Assembly (NCBI GenBank): GCA_016508695.1 | Contig: VNKQ01000009.1 | Coordinates: forward strand, 248,001 to 312,000 | Origin: Hyphodiscus hymeniophilus | Lineage: Eukaryota > Ascomycota > Leotiomycetes > Helotiales > Hyphodiscaceae | Direction of reading: 5' to 3' | DNA length: 64,000 nt | In this document: positions 22,515-33,428 of the stretch, one piece after another | How positions within the stretch are numbered: the first letter of the stretch is position 1 | How the letters are laid out: each line of letters opens with the position of its first letter | Notes under the pieces: model-generated | Database searches by the model: none | The model's input: only the letters and a program-made list of their open reading frames with translations | Told to the model about the DNA's origin: nothing | Made by a program: the position numbers and the translations under genes

Positions 22515-23924
22515 CTAATCCTCAAACTTGATGCCCTTCTTACCCTCAACATCAATGTAACCGCCACGATAACTCCCCCGCTTCTTCTTGTTCTTCTCTT
22601 TCGTAAAACCCTTTCCTCTCGTAACGACCAGATCTTCATGAGCCTTCTGGGCGTAATCATACGGGACGTAAGCGTTGCTAGCCAATCGATTATCAACCTT
22701 GATGTCCTTTGGAATTCTGGAGAATGGTACGTTGGTCTTCTTGGATGGCTTCATGACAGGAGTAGGGGGAAGCGGTGGTGACAGCACGCGAATGGTTGTT
22801 TTGGTGACAGTGGTTATGTGTTTCGTAGTCTTCGTATCAGTTTCAGAACCAGAGTCAGAGTCGCTCGAAGAGGAGCCGGATGATGAGTCGAGGTCCTTTT
22901 TAGGCGCATCAGAGAGCGTAGCACTGGTATCTGAACTGAGATGCTTGTCGGTTGACTTCTTGGGTCCAGTTTCGTTCCCTGAGTCTGAATCCGAGCTCGA
23001 GTCGCTATCAGAGCTGGATGATTCAGAACTGGATTCTGGCAAAGCAACTTTTTGGGCAAGAGAGTTGGTCGATGATTCGGAATCAGAAGACTCCTCAATG
23101 GAAGTGGAATCTGATGCTGAACTGGAGGAGGAAGCTGTCTTAATCTTCACTTTCTTCGCCTTTGGAGCTTCATCTTCAGAGCTGGAATCCGAACCTGATG
23201 ATGACGAGCCGCTGCTTGAAGAAGCTTTCCGCTTCAACCCGTTGACTTTGGCCTTGTCTGCCACAATCTTAACACTTGCCACACTTTCATCCTCATCATC
23301 TTCGTCATCGGCATCGCTATCCGAACTGCTAGAGGCAGAAGATGACGACGAAGAAGATGTCTTGCTTGCGGCCTTCTTCTTCTTCTTGACTTGTGGCGCA
23401 TCTTCCATTGCCACATCACTATCTGAGGCTTCTTCACTCTTGCTAGAGCTATCACTGTCACTGCTGCTCGACCCATCTTCGTCAGAACTTTCGTCGGCAT
23501 TGCTCTCCGCCCCCTTCTTGACTCCTGACTCCCTCTTCACCTCTGCCTCCCTCTTCATGTCGCGCCACTCATTGTACATGGTGCCGAGAGAAGGAAGACC
23601 TTGGATAGACTCCGACTTGGCGCCTATCTTTTCGCGCTCGGTACTAAATGCTTTTTTGGTTCTTCTAAATTCGTTTTCGACGAGAAAGCCCTCGACAATG
23701 GCTACCAATTCGGTAGGAGGAAGCGATGGGGAAGGCTCTCCAGAAGCCCGACGCTTCAAAAGCTCCTCTGCGAGTTTTTTCTCATGTTTAATCTTGGATT
23801 GACCATCTTTTTGAGAAATGGATGAGGTAGGGCTGCTTTTGGCGGGGAAGAGCCAATCTGGTTGTTTTTGACCATTAGCGATCTTCCTCTTCCCAATCTT
23901 TTGCATATTTGGGTTTCCAGACAT
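22515..23924 (-). CDS. SRP40: Srp40/Nopp140-like nucleolar phosphoprotein
   Basis: Intronless, 469 aa. Residues about 71-100 resemble a LisH-type helix (ELVAIVEGFLVENEF). The middle 250 residues are long runs of Ser, Asp and Glu broken by Lys-rich blocks, the alternating acidic-serine/basic pattern of Nopp140. The last 70 residues are the conserved SRP40 C-terminal domain (PFSRIPKDIKVDNRLASNAY... TRGKGFTKEKNKKKRGSYRGG). Nopp140 proteins chaperone snoRNPs between nucleolus and Cajal bodies and are phosphorylated by CK2. The antisense strand is open over 375 codons, but only because of the repetitive serine codons. Confidence 0.87.
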   Translation of the reverse strand: MSGNPNMQKIGKRKIANGQKQPDWLFPAKSSPTSSISQKDGQSKIKHEKKLAEELLKRRASGEPSPSLPPTELVAIVEGFLVENEFRRTKKAFSTEREKIGAKSESIQGLPSLGTMYNEWRDMKREAEVKRESGVKKGAESNADESSDEDGSSSSDSDSSSKSEEASDSDVAMEDAPQVKKKKKAASKTSSSSSSSASSSSDSDADDEDDEDESVASVKIVADKAKVNGLKRKASSSSGSSSSGSDSSSEDEAPKAKKVKIKTASSSSSASDSTSIEESSDSESSTNSLAQKVALPESSSESSSSDSDSSSDSDSGNETGPKKSTDKHLSSDTSATLSDAPKKDLDSSSGSSSSDSDSGSETDTKTTKHITTVTKTTIRVLSPPLPPTPVMKPSKKTNVPFSRIPKDIKVDNRLASNAYVPYDYAQKAHEDLVVTRGKGFTKEKNKKKRGSYRGGYIDVEGKKGIKFED

Positions 23925-24527
23925 TGGGCGCGATTTTGAGGTGGTGAAGTTGTGGTGGTTGTCGGGAAAAAGCTTCCAGAATATTTTGAAAACTTTGGTG
24001 GAGCAAAAAGCAAAGCTCGGCCGCTAGCGTATAGTATTTTTGGACTCAGGTTGCATGGCTCGAAGTAACTACCTTATATTAGTAAAACCTTTCTACAAAC
24101 ACTCTGTAAATATCTAGGAACATCATCTATCATGCACTTCCAAAGTGGCACAGAGTATGCTAGTGTAGTCAAGTCACAACTAAATAAAAAGCCTCTTGAA
24201 AGAACTTGCCTAAATCAACTAGATCCTTGTCCATTAACCAGTCGAAACTACGGTAGTCTTTTGCATATCATGCCTCTACCCGCCACCGTTGAACGTCATG
24301 TAGTAGAAGATTTGGACCGTGCGCATTTAGAGACTCGACCTCCAGTCGAGAAGCAATTCTACTAGCAAAAACCATCTTTCACCATATAAAGTCAGCTCCA
24401 AGGGATATAGCGCGGCCCTACCACTGTGATATGGACGTTCTTATGCTGCGGATATCCAAGTGCCAATACCCATAGATGAATGCACGGAAACATACGACTG
24501 GATCACTGAGACGACGTGGCTCCGCTA
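23925..24527. other. Divergent promoter, SRP40 / SEC3
   Basis: 603 bp between divergent starts. No gene or clear motif was seen. Confidence 0.4.
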
Positions 24528-27500
24528 ATGGATTCATCTCAGAATGGACCTGGCGGGGTCAACGGCAGCAATGTCATGTCCAGGGCTGAACGATTTGAAG
24601 ACGAGAAGCGTCGGATTGTCGACAGCTGCTTCACTAAAACAGATGAAGATGGGTCTTGTAAGAGAGATGATGTTTGTTTGTGCTATCCGCGAAGTCAACT
24701 GACATCTGACATAGTAATGGAATCATACATCACACATATAAGGATAATCGAAGACGCCGCGTATCCATCAACTGCTCCTCCTCCTAACGCCGATCCTAAT
24801 GCTAAAAAGCCGCGTCTCATCATTGTCGCTGTGCGCAAGTCCGGCCGAGTGCGCATGCACAAGGCAAGAGAGAATGCCAATGGAACATTTTCGATTGGGA
24901 AGACTTGGATGCTCGATGATCTGTCAGCTGTTCAGTCATTCAGTGGTCCTACTTCAGGAAGTGCCGAAGATGAACAACATAAACAGTGGGCTGGAGGCAA
25001 TGGGTTCATTGTGACGATAGGGAAGCCATACTACTGGCAGGCAAACACGCCAAAGGAAAAGCAGTTCTTTATTGCAAGTCTGGTCAAGATCTATGCCAAA
25101 TACACAGGAGGCAAGACTCCGGTGCTTACCGGGTTTGAAGTAAGGGAGAGGGAACAATTAATGGGAGGTTCTGGTGCAGCACGACCAGCACCTCAGCAAC
25201 AGCCTGTGCAGGGACCACCTTATCAACCACAAAGTCGTGTTCCAAGAAGAGACCCACCTGGAGAGTCACCTGCTCAACGGCAGCCACCTAGTCGCGAGGG
25301 ATTGCAGCGTCCGCCAGGCCAGGTTCCACAGAGCAGCACTTCTTCCTTTACCTCTCAAACATCTCGACCGGGCATGCGTACTAGACGAGAAGAGTCTCCA
25401 AGTAGTATCGACTCTAATATTCCTTTAGCTCCGCAGAACCAACGGGACCTGCGTAGGCTGGCGGGTAATAATGAGAGCCAAGATTCTATCTCAAGGTCGG
25501 ATGATGGAACGAGCGGGCCTCCACGCTCACGTGGGGGACACAATGGCCTACCCAATGCACCGGGGAGATTTCAAGATCGCAGCATGACTCCTAATTCACT
25601 CAGAACAGCCACCCCTGACAGTGGTTTATCTGCCTCTAGAGATCTTTCAAACGATATACCACCCATCCCCGCACCTCTTCGAGTAGGAGAGCCTCTCACT
25701 TCCCCTCCCGAACGACGCCGGCCTCCCATGCCGTTACTTGGTGATTCTCGGCAGCGTGGCCAAAATGCAATTGAGAATATTGTGCCTGCACCATTAGCGA
25801 GCCCCGGAATGCGAAGAGACGATTTACGACCACCAGGTCCTCCATTACGTAGTAGCGAACGTACGCAACCTCGAGAACGAGATCTTGAAAGCAACAGAAG
25901 CGATAACACCCAGCCAAGCATCGAGTCCACCATAGATCTTACCCAGAAAGCCACAGGAGATCCATCCAATAGTGCGGCTGCGATGACTGTTCCAGTCCCA
26001 ACGACAGAACCTGCTCAGCCGACCCCAATCACCTCACCTATTGAAATACCTTCGGAGCCGGAAGAGGAGGTTCGCCCCGGCCTTGGGCCAATGATCAAGA
26101 AGAAGTCCAAGGGAGACATCGCGAATACATTTCTGAGAGCTGCGAAGACTGCCAATGCATTCAATGGCTTCAAACCTCGTGTCGGTGGTGCGGCTGAGCG
26201 CCTCAAGCAGACACAAACGAAGACGCCCGATGGACCTGATGGTATCACTGAAGTCGTTCCTGCACCATCATTGCTTCGTAGCTCCAGCAATGATAGCCCC
26301 AGTACCACTCCCACTGTCACGGTTCCTGATAAGATTGACGAAAAGCTGACACCGAAACCAACACATGACAATATTCCACAAGTCAAAGTAACTGTCCCAG
26401 GAGCGAATCGACCCACGAGCCTTGAGGGTCCCGTCAAATCTCCACAGGAAAATGCAATACCGGAGAAGTCGAAGACGCGGGAAGTCAAACGACCGAAGCC
26501 AGCTTCAGAGACAATGCAGAAAGAGCTTGCAACATTAGGTATCGATCCTAGCATCCTTGGTGGCAGAGGCAATGACTTGGTTGGTGTGTGGGATGAATTT
26601 GGGTGGGTCGGTGAAGGTGTCCATACAAAGAATATTGATCAGTTGAGAGATGAAGTCGAACGAGAACTGAATAAGGTCCAAGCCGGTGGGTGGCTGAGTA
26701 GGTTTGATGAAGAAGACGAACGAGTTGGAGCTGTTCAGAAAGGTCTTGACAAGGTCATCGATGAGTGTGAAGAGTTAGATGGTTTGTTCACGTTGTACCT
26801 TGTAGAGCTTGGCGTAAGTCCACCCCCGAGTTGCCATATAAAGAGCTTCCATGCTGACCAACTCAGACTCTGACAGATGACATTGCATACATTGAAGCAC
26901 AATCCCAAGGTCTCCAAGTGCAAACGGCGAACCAAAAGCTTCTACAAACCGAACTCCAAACACTCCTCGATACGATATCGATATCTTCGGAAGACCTTGG
27001 AAGCCTTCGTGAAGCGTCCTTAGAATCCCCGCGCGGACTCCAACAAATCGAGAAATCTCTGGTCATGCTATTCAAAGCTATGATTACAATCGACCCTTCA
27101 CTCAGTCTGTCTGGTCCTAGGGCCAGTGAGGACGGTGGAAGTGTTCGATCCGAAAAACCCAGCGGCTTCGGCAATAGCGAAATTGGAAGTATGCGGGTCC
27201 TGCAAGAAAAGAAAGACGTTTACAGAAATGAGAGTGTTGCGTTCCTACGTAGGCTCAAGCCATTTCTGCAAGTCAAGTTTGGAGCTGGGATCGATGAAAC
27301 CAGAAAGGCTCTAGAACGTGAAAAGGGAAGCAATCTCACCAGAGTCGCCGGCAAGGCAAAGCTTGACCCTCGAAATCACGACCTGTCCCGAAATCTACTT
27401 TGGAGATACAGTCCAATTATGCTGTTCTCGCGCGAAGTAGATCGCTCAGAGTGGGAAGAGTTGATGAAGACTTATGAAATGGTCAGCAGACCTTTGTATC

Positions 27501-29010
27501 AGGATGAATTCAGAGATGCTGTATTTGCCTGGAAGCGTATTGCTAGAAAGCCCAGTGGCGATGAGGGCGACATCTTATTTACCTCCCAGGTGGAGAAGCA
27601 GACCGAGGGAATCGCCACAACAGCTCGAAAGTTGACTGTCAAGAGAAGTCAGACCTTGGCTAAGAGTTTACGGTCTCCAATCGGTGACAGCAACAGCAAA
27701 AACTCCGTCGACAGACATGATGGTCGACTCCAACCATATGAAGTGTTTGGTGGGGCTCTCGACGAAATGATCCCAATCATGACCATGGAGCAGAATTTCA
27801 TCGTCGATTTCTTCCACGTCACTTCATTGGAGCAATACGACTTCCCAGACGCTGTCGCTGCAACTCCTCCAGACATGCGGCAAGGAGGTGACCTGAGACG
27901 ACTCAGAGTCATGGATCCGAACCGAGATCTTGGAAAGAAGGTTTCTGTTTCTATGGAGGAAGTTTACTCTTTCTTTTTGGGTGATATGCAAGCTCTCGTC
28001 GACTGGACCCTCCAAGCGGATGCATTGTAAGTTCAATTCCCTGCGCCTTGAAACAGACCGTTTGTACTAACCTCTAATTTAGGCAAGGTGTTGGTGTAAT
28101 TGCTGTCATAGAACGCAAGCTTGTGGATGTCGAAGGGTCAAGTCAAGAATACCTGGCTCGTACCCTCCAGCTGCTCCATAGACGTCTCGTCGGTCTCTTC
28201 ACCAAGTTCCTGGATGAACAAATTCGCGCAATTGAAGACACCAAGGTTAAGATCAAAAAGCGCAAAGGCGTCATTGGTTTCGTACGAATCTTTCCATCAT
28301 TCTCCTTGGCACTAGAGACCATGCTCACCACAGCTCATGATCTCGAAATCCGCCAGACTGTCAATCAGGCATACACGCGGATCAACAAGACAATGTTCGA
28401 GTCGTTGAAAGTCATCGCAAGAGAGAACCCTAGTGCTCAGACTGCAGGTGCTGATCCGGAGGACAAGGAAGCTCTTAACTACCAGATTCTTCTCATCGAA
28501 AATATGAATCACTATTTAGAGGAGGTTGACACCCGTTCTAATCCTGTCCTCGAAGATTGGACGCAGAGTGCGGCGCAAGAGATGGACGAGCATATGTCGC
28601 TCTATCTCGGCGCAGTCATTCGAAGACCACTCGGCAAACTCCTTGATTTCTTAGAAAGCATCGAGAGTCTTATGCTTTCACGCCAACCTGGAGAGTCGGC
28701 TTCGAAAATCTCCAGCATGCCTTCTCATTCGGAGTCAACATTCAAGAAGATCCTTGCTGGCTTTGATTCGAAGGAGATTCGCAAGGGTGTCGAGACGCTC
28801 AAGAGACGGGTTGAGAAGCACTTCGGAGACGCTGATGACCCTGGACTCAGCCGGGGTCTCGTGTTGAAAGTGCAACAGAATTGCGAGAAATATTACGAGA
28901 GAGTTGAAGATAGAATCTTGACGATTAGTCGAGATGTGTATAATGGGAATGTGGTAGCAGAGTGGACGAAAGCGGATGTCTCAACTGCCTTCCGAAATCA
29001 GGGTAAATAA
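24528..29010 (+). CDS. SEC3: Exocyst complex component Sec3
   Basis: Exocyst subunit that marks sites of exocytosis and tethers secretory vesicles at the plasma membrane. Exons are 24528-26813, 26867-28026 and 28083-29010, with introns of 53 and 56 bp (branches GCTGACC and TACTAAC), giving 1457 aa. The N-terminal 200 residues are the PH-like domain that binds PI(4,5)P2 and Rho GTPases (RAERFEDEKRRI, HKARENANGTFSIGKTW, KPYYWQANTPKEKQFF). A long Pro/Ser/Arg-rich disordered linker follows to about residue 630. The conserved segment IDPSILGGRGNDLVGVWDEF then leads into the helical Sec3 C-terminal region across exons 2 and 3. For the first intron the acceptor at 26866 is chosen because it restores TLTDDIAYIEAQSQG; the CAG ten bases later breaks the frame. 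An in-frame GTG at 24516 precedes the ATG. Confidence 0.97.
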
Positions 29011-29362
29011 AGAGTGGTATGCATATATCTGTTCAGTATATTCCCATTCGTGTTGTATTTTGAGCGGCTATCAAAGGTTGGCGTTTGAGCGACGAGCCAA
29101 AACGGGCATCATCAGCTTTTTATGTATGAATAGTACGGAATACCACAGCAAATATGAAGGGCAAATACCATAAAGGCTAGAGAAGTTGAATATGGAGACG
29201 GTGATGCGACTCGTCAGGCCGAGGATAGGATGTACGTAATATGAAGTCGCGGAAATAAACGGATGCTGATCAATTACCCAACGCCCGGATACAAGTATCT
29301 GGGGGAGTCCCAAAATCCACTCTGTCAAGCAACCGCTGGCTACCTACTTGCGCATATTTCCA
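29011..29362. other. Intergenic region, SEC3 3' / transporter promoter
   Basis: 352 bp between two genes on the same strand. Nothing specific was recognised. Confidence 0.4.
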
Positions 29363-30786
29363 ATGCCATCCCAAAGGAACAATATCTCTCTCGCGTCAAT
29401 CAACTTCATTCGCCGCGAGTCTCCCATCTCAGAACCCGAACCCGAAAATGAAGCCTCTCAAGTCGAGCCCATCAGCCAGGACACGGCAATGGATCTCCAG
29501 CCCATAACTCGACAACGCCAAATACTAGTCCTGATATCTGCTTTTCTTACCATAGTCATTACAATCGGCTTCAATCAAGCATACGGTGTTTTCCTATCAT
29601 ATTACATATCCCCCACGCAAACCATGCTCCCGAAATCGACGTCCCATGACAGTGCCTTGGTCGCATTCGTGGGCACTTTAGGCTACGGCCTGACTTGGGG
29701 TGGCAGCATCGTGGTTAATCCCATCATGGCACGGCTCGGCGTCAAAGGCACTCGATACCTTGGCGTCATAGGAGTATTAGGGATGAGTTTAGGATTCGGG
29801 CTCGCCAGCCTCAGCACCCAAGTCTGGCATCTCCTCCTAACCCAAGGCCTCCTGTTCGGTCTTGGTTCCTCGCTGTTGTATTTTCCCGTCCTCAGCGCCG
29901 CGCCAGAGTACTTCACCACGCACCGCGGCTCAGCCATGGGCTTCATCCTCTCCGGCGCTGGGATCGGAGGGCTGGTGTTCTCGCCACTAATTCGCGCCCT
30001 GATCACGGCTGTAGGACCACGCTGGACGTTGCGCTTCTTGTGTTTCTTGAACCTGGTCGTTTCGCTCCCGATTGCTGTCACTGCGTCACCGTCACGATTT
30101 ATAGGAAGAAGGCGCACGCATGTGGACTTGAAATTGGCTCTCAAGCCAGCTTTCTTGTGCAGTGTTGGGGCAGCGTTTCTGCAGGCTGGTGGCAATGGGT
30201 TGCCGTTAACGTTCTTGCCCGAGTATTCTGTTGCATTAGGCTATTCGGCGGGGTTTGGAGCTACACTGCTGGCTGTCTCCAATGGGGTTAACTCGGTTAG
30301 TCGGGTTGCTACAGGATACATTGGAGATAGGTGTGGGAGGCAGAATACCTTGATCTTGACTGTTGTGCTATCTGTGGCATCTGTCCTGGGCTTCTGGCTT
30401 TCTAGTACTGCTGCTGGTGGGAACAAGGTCTTGTGGCTGCTTTTTGTAGTTTTTTATGGTATAGCTGGCGGAGGCTACAATGCCCTATTTCCGACTGTGA
30501 GTCCTTTTCTTCCAAATTGAGACTTGGCTGACATAAACAGACTGTGATAGAGGTATTTGGTCTTCAGGCCTATGCCAGCGTGAACGGATTCATGTACTTC
30601 ATGCGTGGGATGGGGACAATTCTCGGATCCCCAGTAGGTGGCAAGATTTTGGGTGAAAGTCGAGTAAGCAACTACAGAAACGTGGTGCTTTTTGACGGCG
30701 CTCTCCTTGGTGGTGCAGCACTTTGCGTGGTCGCGGTGAGAGGCTGGGATGCAGTTGACAAAAGAGGATGGAAGTGGAAGGCTTGA
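29363..30786 (+). CDS. MFS transporter, monocarboxylate-permease type
   Basis: Major facilitator of the fungal MCT-like group. Exons are 29363-30496 and 30541-30786, with one 44-bp intron (GTGAGT...CAG), giving 459 aa. A polar N-tail of about 45 residues is followed by twelve likely helices, e.g. ILVLISAFLTIVITIGFNQA and LLLTQGLLFGLGSSLLYFPV. The MFS signature between helices 8 and 9 is visible in GYIGDRCGRQNTLI. FNQAYGVFLSYY in helix 1 resembles the MCT signature. The substrate is unknown (a carboxylate in characterised relatives). There is no metabolic cluster nearby to help. An upstream TTG extends the frame, but the ATG at 29363 is used. Confidence 0.9.
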
Positions 30787-32777
30787 AGCACTATCGCCCC
30801 AGCAGATGACGAGAAATTAATAAAATCAAAGACACATCTTCTTTGATCATTTCGGAGTCTTCTTTTCTTTTTCTTTTTCGTTTCCTCTGAAGTCCACTAT
30901 CCAAACGTCGGCTGAAGTTTATCAGTTTCAGTCTCGTCCTTTCTATGGATAGTTATCCAATTGACCAGTAATTCCGTCCAACAGAGCTTGCTATCATCTC
31001 CGAACCATACTCGGTATTAACCGCTCATGGTTTCCACTGGCTCAGATGCATTGGTCTTTTGTAAAATGCAATTTCGGAGTTGGTGAACTCAATTGAGAAA
31101 TATCTCACCCCTCTTTTTCCAAAGGTGCCATCGGGGTAGCAAGCTTATTTATGAGATGCAGGCGGGCTCATTGTTCCTCATCTTACAGGACTCTTGCAGA
31201 TTTCTGAAGCCATTTGGGAGCGAAATCTTGCGAACTGTAGGGACAGCTAAGAGAGAGTAACTAAATCGTGAAGCTAGGTCGAACAGGACGATTCGAAATC
31301 GTGGATGCTAAGGTTTGTTTTTGGAAGTCGCTTGAGCCTGTAAGGATCGTCGAAACGGTTCAACGAATGTATTCGAATTGCCCTCTTCGCATAGGGAAGG
31401 CTTCGAATCGAGCACCGAGTCAAGGAATTCGAAAAAATCTGCAAATATGTAGCTCAGCTATGGAGACATTGAAGAAGAGTTTAGTAATCAAGTCCAATCA
31501 GATTTCCAATGACTCTAGATGTGACATATACTCAATGCTATGGTTGTGGAAAACCGTGGTGTAGCCAAGATAGCAGTTCTTGATCGAGGAGATATACAGA
31601 AGGCCAGTACTTGAGAGTGCACAAATCGATCGTTCGGTACGTGTTAGGTAAGGTAGAGATCCAGCGCGGCCAAGGAAACTAAGCAAAAATGAGTCGAGTG
31701 GTAAATCTGAAGGCAAACCCTCATTTTGGGCACATACGAACCGTGAAAAGTCGAGTTGATGTCGTCACAGGTTTACAGAACCTTGCGATGCTAACATAAC
31801 GATTGTCTTGAAAGGTTTCAATGTTTTATGGTCAAATTCAATCAGGAGCCCAATCTCGTCCAACAAGTTTTCATCGGTCTTGTTCGCGTGTTGGGAGTGG
31901 TGATGTCTGTCCTTCCTGAGTCTCTTGTTCCAGCCCGAGAGTTCTTTTTATCGCCACAGTTTGTCAGAATGGTTGATCCGGTTTATCAAATAAGTGGAAA
32001 GACGGTGTTCATACGAAACGCGTATTTGTAGCAGTCCAAGCCTCATATGTCTTCTGCAGGTCCATATATGTAGTTGCAGGTAGTTCGTGCAAGCAGTCGT
32101 TATCTTGTGAGACTTAGCACTCAATTGAGCTGTATGAGTGATCCAACTTACTCGGTATGGGCAAATAAGTGCACCTCCATCCCCATACCAATAAACGCCT
32201 CTCCCGCGCGCTCCAAACTTCCTTGTACGTATATTTCCTGGTGGGTCTGTTGATGATGGAAATCAGATGAGATGAGATTAGACATGCTGAAGCATTTGCG
32301 TCTGGGGAAAAAGTACCTTCATGGTCTCGGAGTCTCAGCTGCATAAAATTACTTGGGGGGAATTGAAAGTATTAGAGTAGTAGACAAAAAACTAATTCAT
32401 ACGAGCCATCAAAGGTAAAGATCCTTCACTTGAAAGATTCATTGCTCGCTGGAGTTGAAAATCGAGTCCCCGAGTCTAGCCGGTCGTCATGGCAGCCATA
32501 CCTCGGGTTTGTTCAACTGTTTGTTCCTTAATAGTTCAAAATAGCAACTTTTTGGTTCAAACACATCAACTCTGCAAACAAACAGGTAGGATGCGGGGCA
32601 CCTGATTGAGTAATAGTAGTTTACAAAACATCAAAGGTCCCTGACGCATATTGGATCCTCAGGGGGGCTAGCAGCAGTTGATTGATGCTCTATAGAATCA
32701 GACGGTGCAGGGTAACTCCTCATGTATTGAGGGCTAAAACTCTAGAGGTCCCCTTCCTCTATGAGTTTGGTCTTCTC

Positions 32778-32796
32778 TAGAGGTTCGAACCCTCTC
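32778..32796 (+). other. tRNA-like T-arm (B-box) fragment
   Basis: AGAGGTTCGAACCCTCT forms a perfect 5-bp T-stem with the canonical loop TTCGAAC and a consensus pol III B box. No matching acceptor 5' half, D-arm or anticodon arm was found in the 110 bases upstream, so this is at best a tRNA remnant and may be chance. Confidence 0.25.
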
Positions 32797-32813
32797 AGTC
32801 ATATTTCAGGATC

Positions 32814-32939
32814 CTTCAAAAAGTTCATCGGGGCCAACTCCCTGATAAAAGGTAGTTCAGAAAGAGCATCTCTAGACTGTCCCGAACTACGATCCAATTT
32901 TTTTTTTGGTTCTTTTCATAACTGATGAACTTTTTGAAG
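32814..32939. repeat. Inverted repeat, 16-bp perfect arms, 126 bp overall
   Basis: CTTCAAAAAGTTCATC at 32814-32829 is the exact reverse complement of GATGAACTTTTTGAAG at 32924-32939. Inside, a shorter GTAGTTC / GAACTAC pair nests within the arms. The span resembles a small MITE-like element or a long hairpin. No target-site duplication was established. Confidence 0.6.
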
Positions 32940-33428
32940 AAAGAGTCGTGATTCGCGTGAACCTATAAGGCGTGTAAGCGAGATTCATTCCGCCAGAGAA
33001 ATATAAGTGATTTTTTCCCCGGAAGTTGATGTATATATCCGCGCCTATCGCGTCTACAAAATTAGGCGCCCCCTCACTTCCAAATCCCTGCCAAAATAAT
33101 TCCATGCTTCGTCATCGTAAACAATATATTTCAGCCTCTCTGCCGCTGTGATCACATTCTTTCTGTAGATCCGGTGGAGATATTTTCAGATGCTCCTCAG
33201 TAGGCCCGACAGCTCAATCAACTCTACTTTCGAAGCATCTGCCCAACACCCCCCTATTCCCCGCGCAAATTCCATTGAGCTGCAGGTTTCGACGCCTAGA
33301 ATCTTACCGGCGCCATCTCCGATCGAGCACATACTACTGAGTCCCCTTCATCCGACACACTCTCCAAATAAAGCGAGCCAAAGTTCGCAGATCCTCGTCC
33401 CCTGCGGCCTCTGCGTTGGATTGTCAAA

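Larger units (their letters stand above)
30787..33428. other. Long gene-free region (2.6 kb)
   Basis: Only short frames without motifs. It contains several poly-T stretches, a tRNA-like T-arm fragment (about 32778-32796) and a 16-bp perfect inverted repeat spanning 32814-32939, both listed separately. The right end is the promoter of the acyltransferase gene. It could house a non-coding RNA or the relic of a small transposon. Confidence 0.5.

Noticed and set aside
22675..23802. 375-codon open frame on the plus strand
   Set aside because: Antisense of the Srp40 serine/acidic repeats; the codons of Ser, Asp and Glu rarely give stops in reverse. The product is Leu/Ser/Glu monotony without a domain.
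31288..31310. GATTCGAAATC, possible tRNA B box
   Set aside because: It is part of a simple palindrome; no acceptor or anticodon arm can be folded around it.
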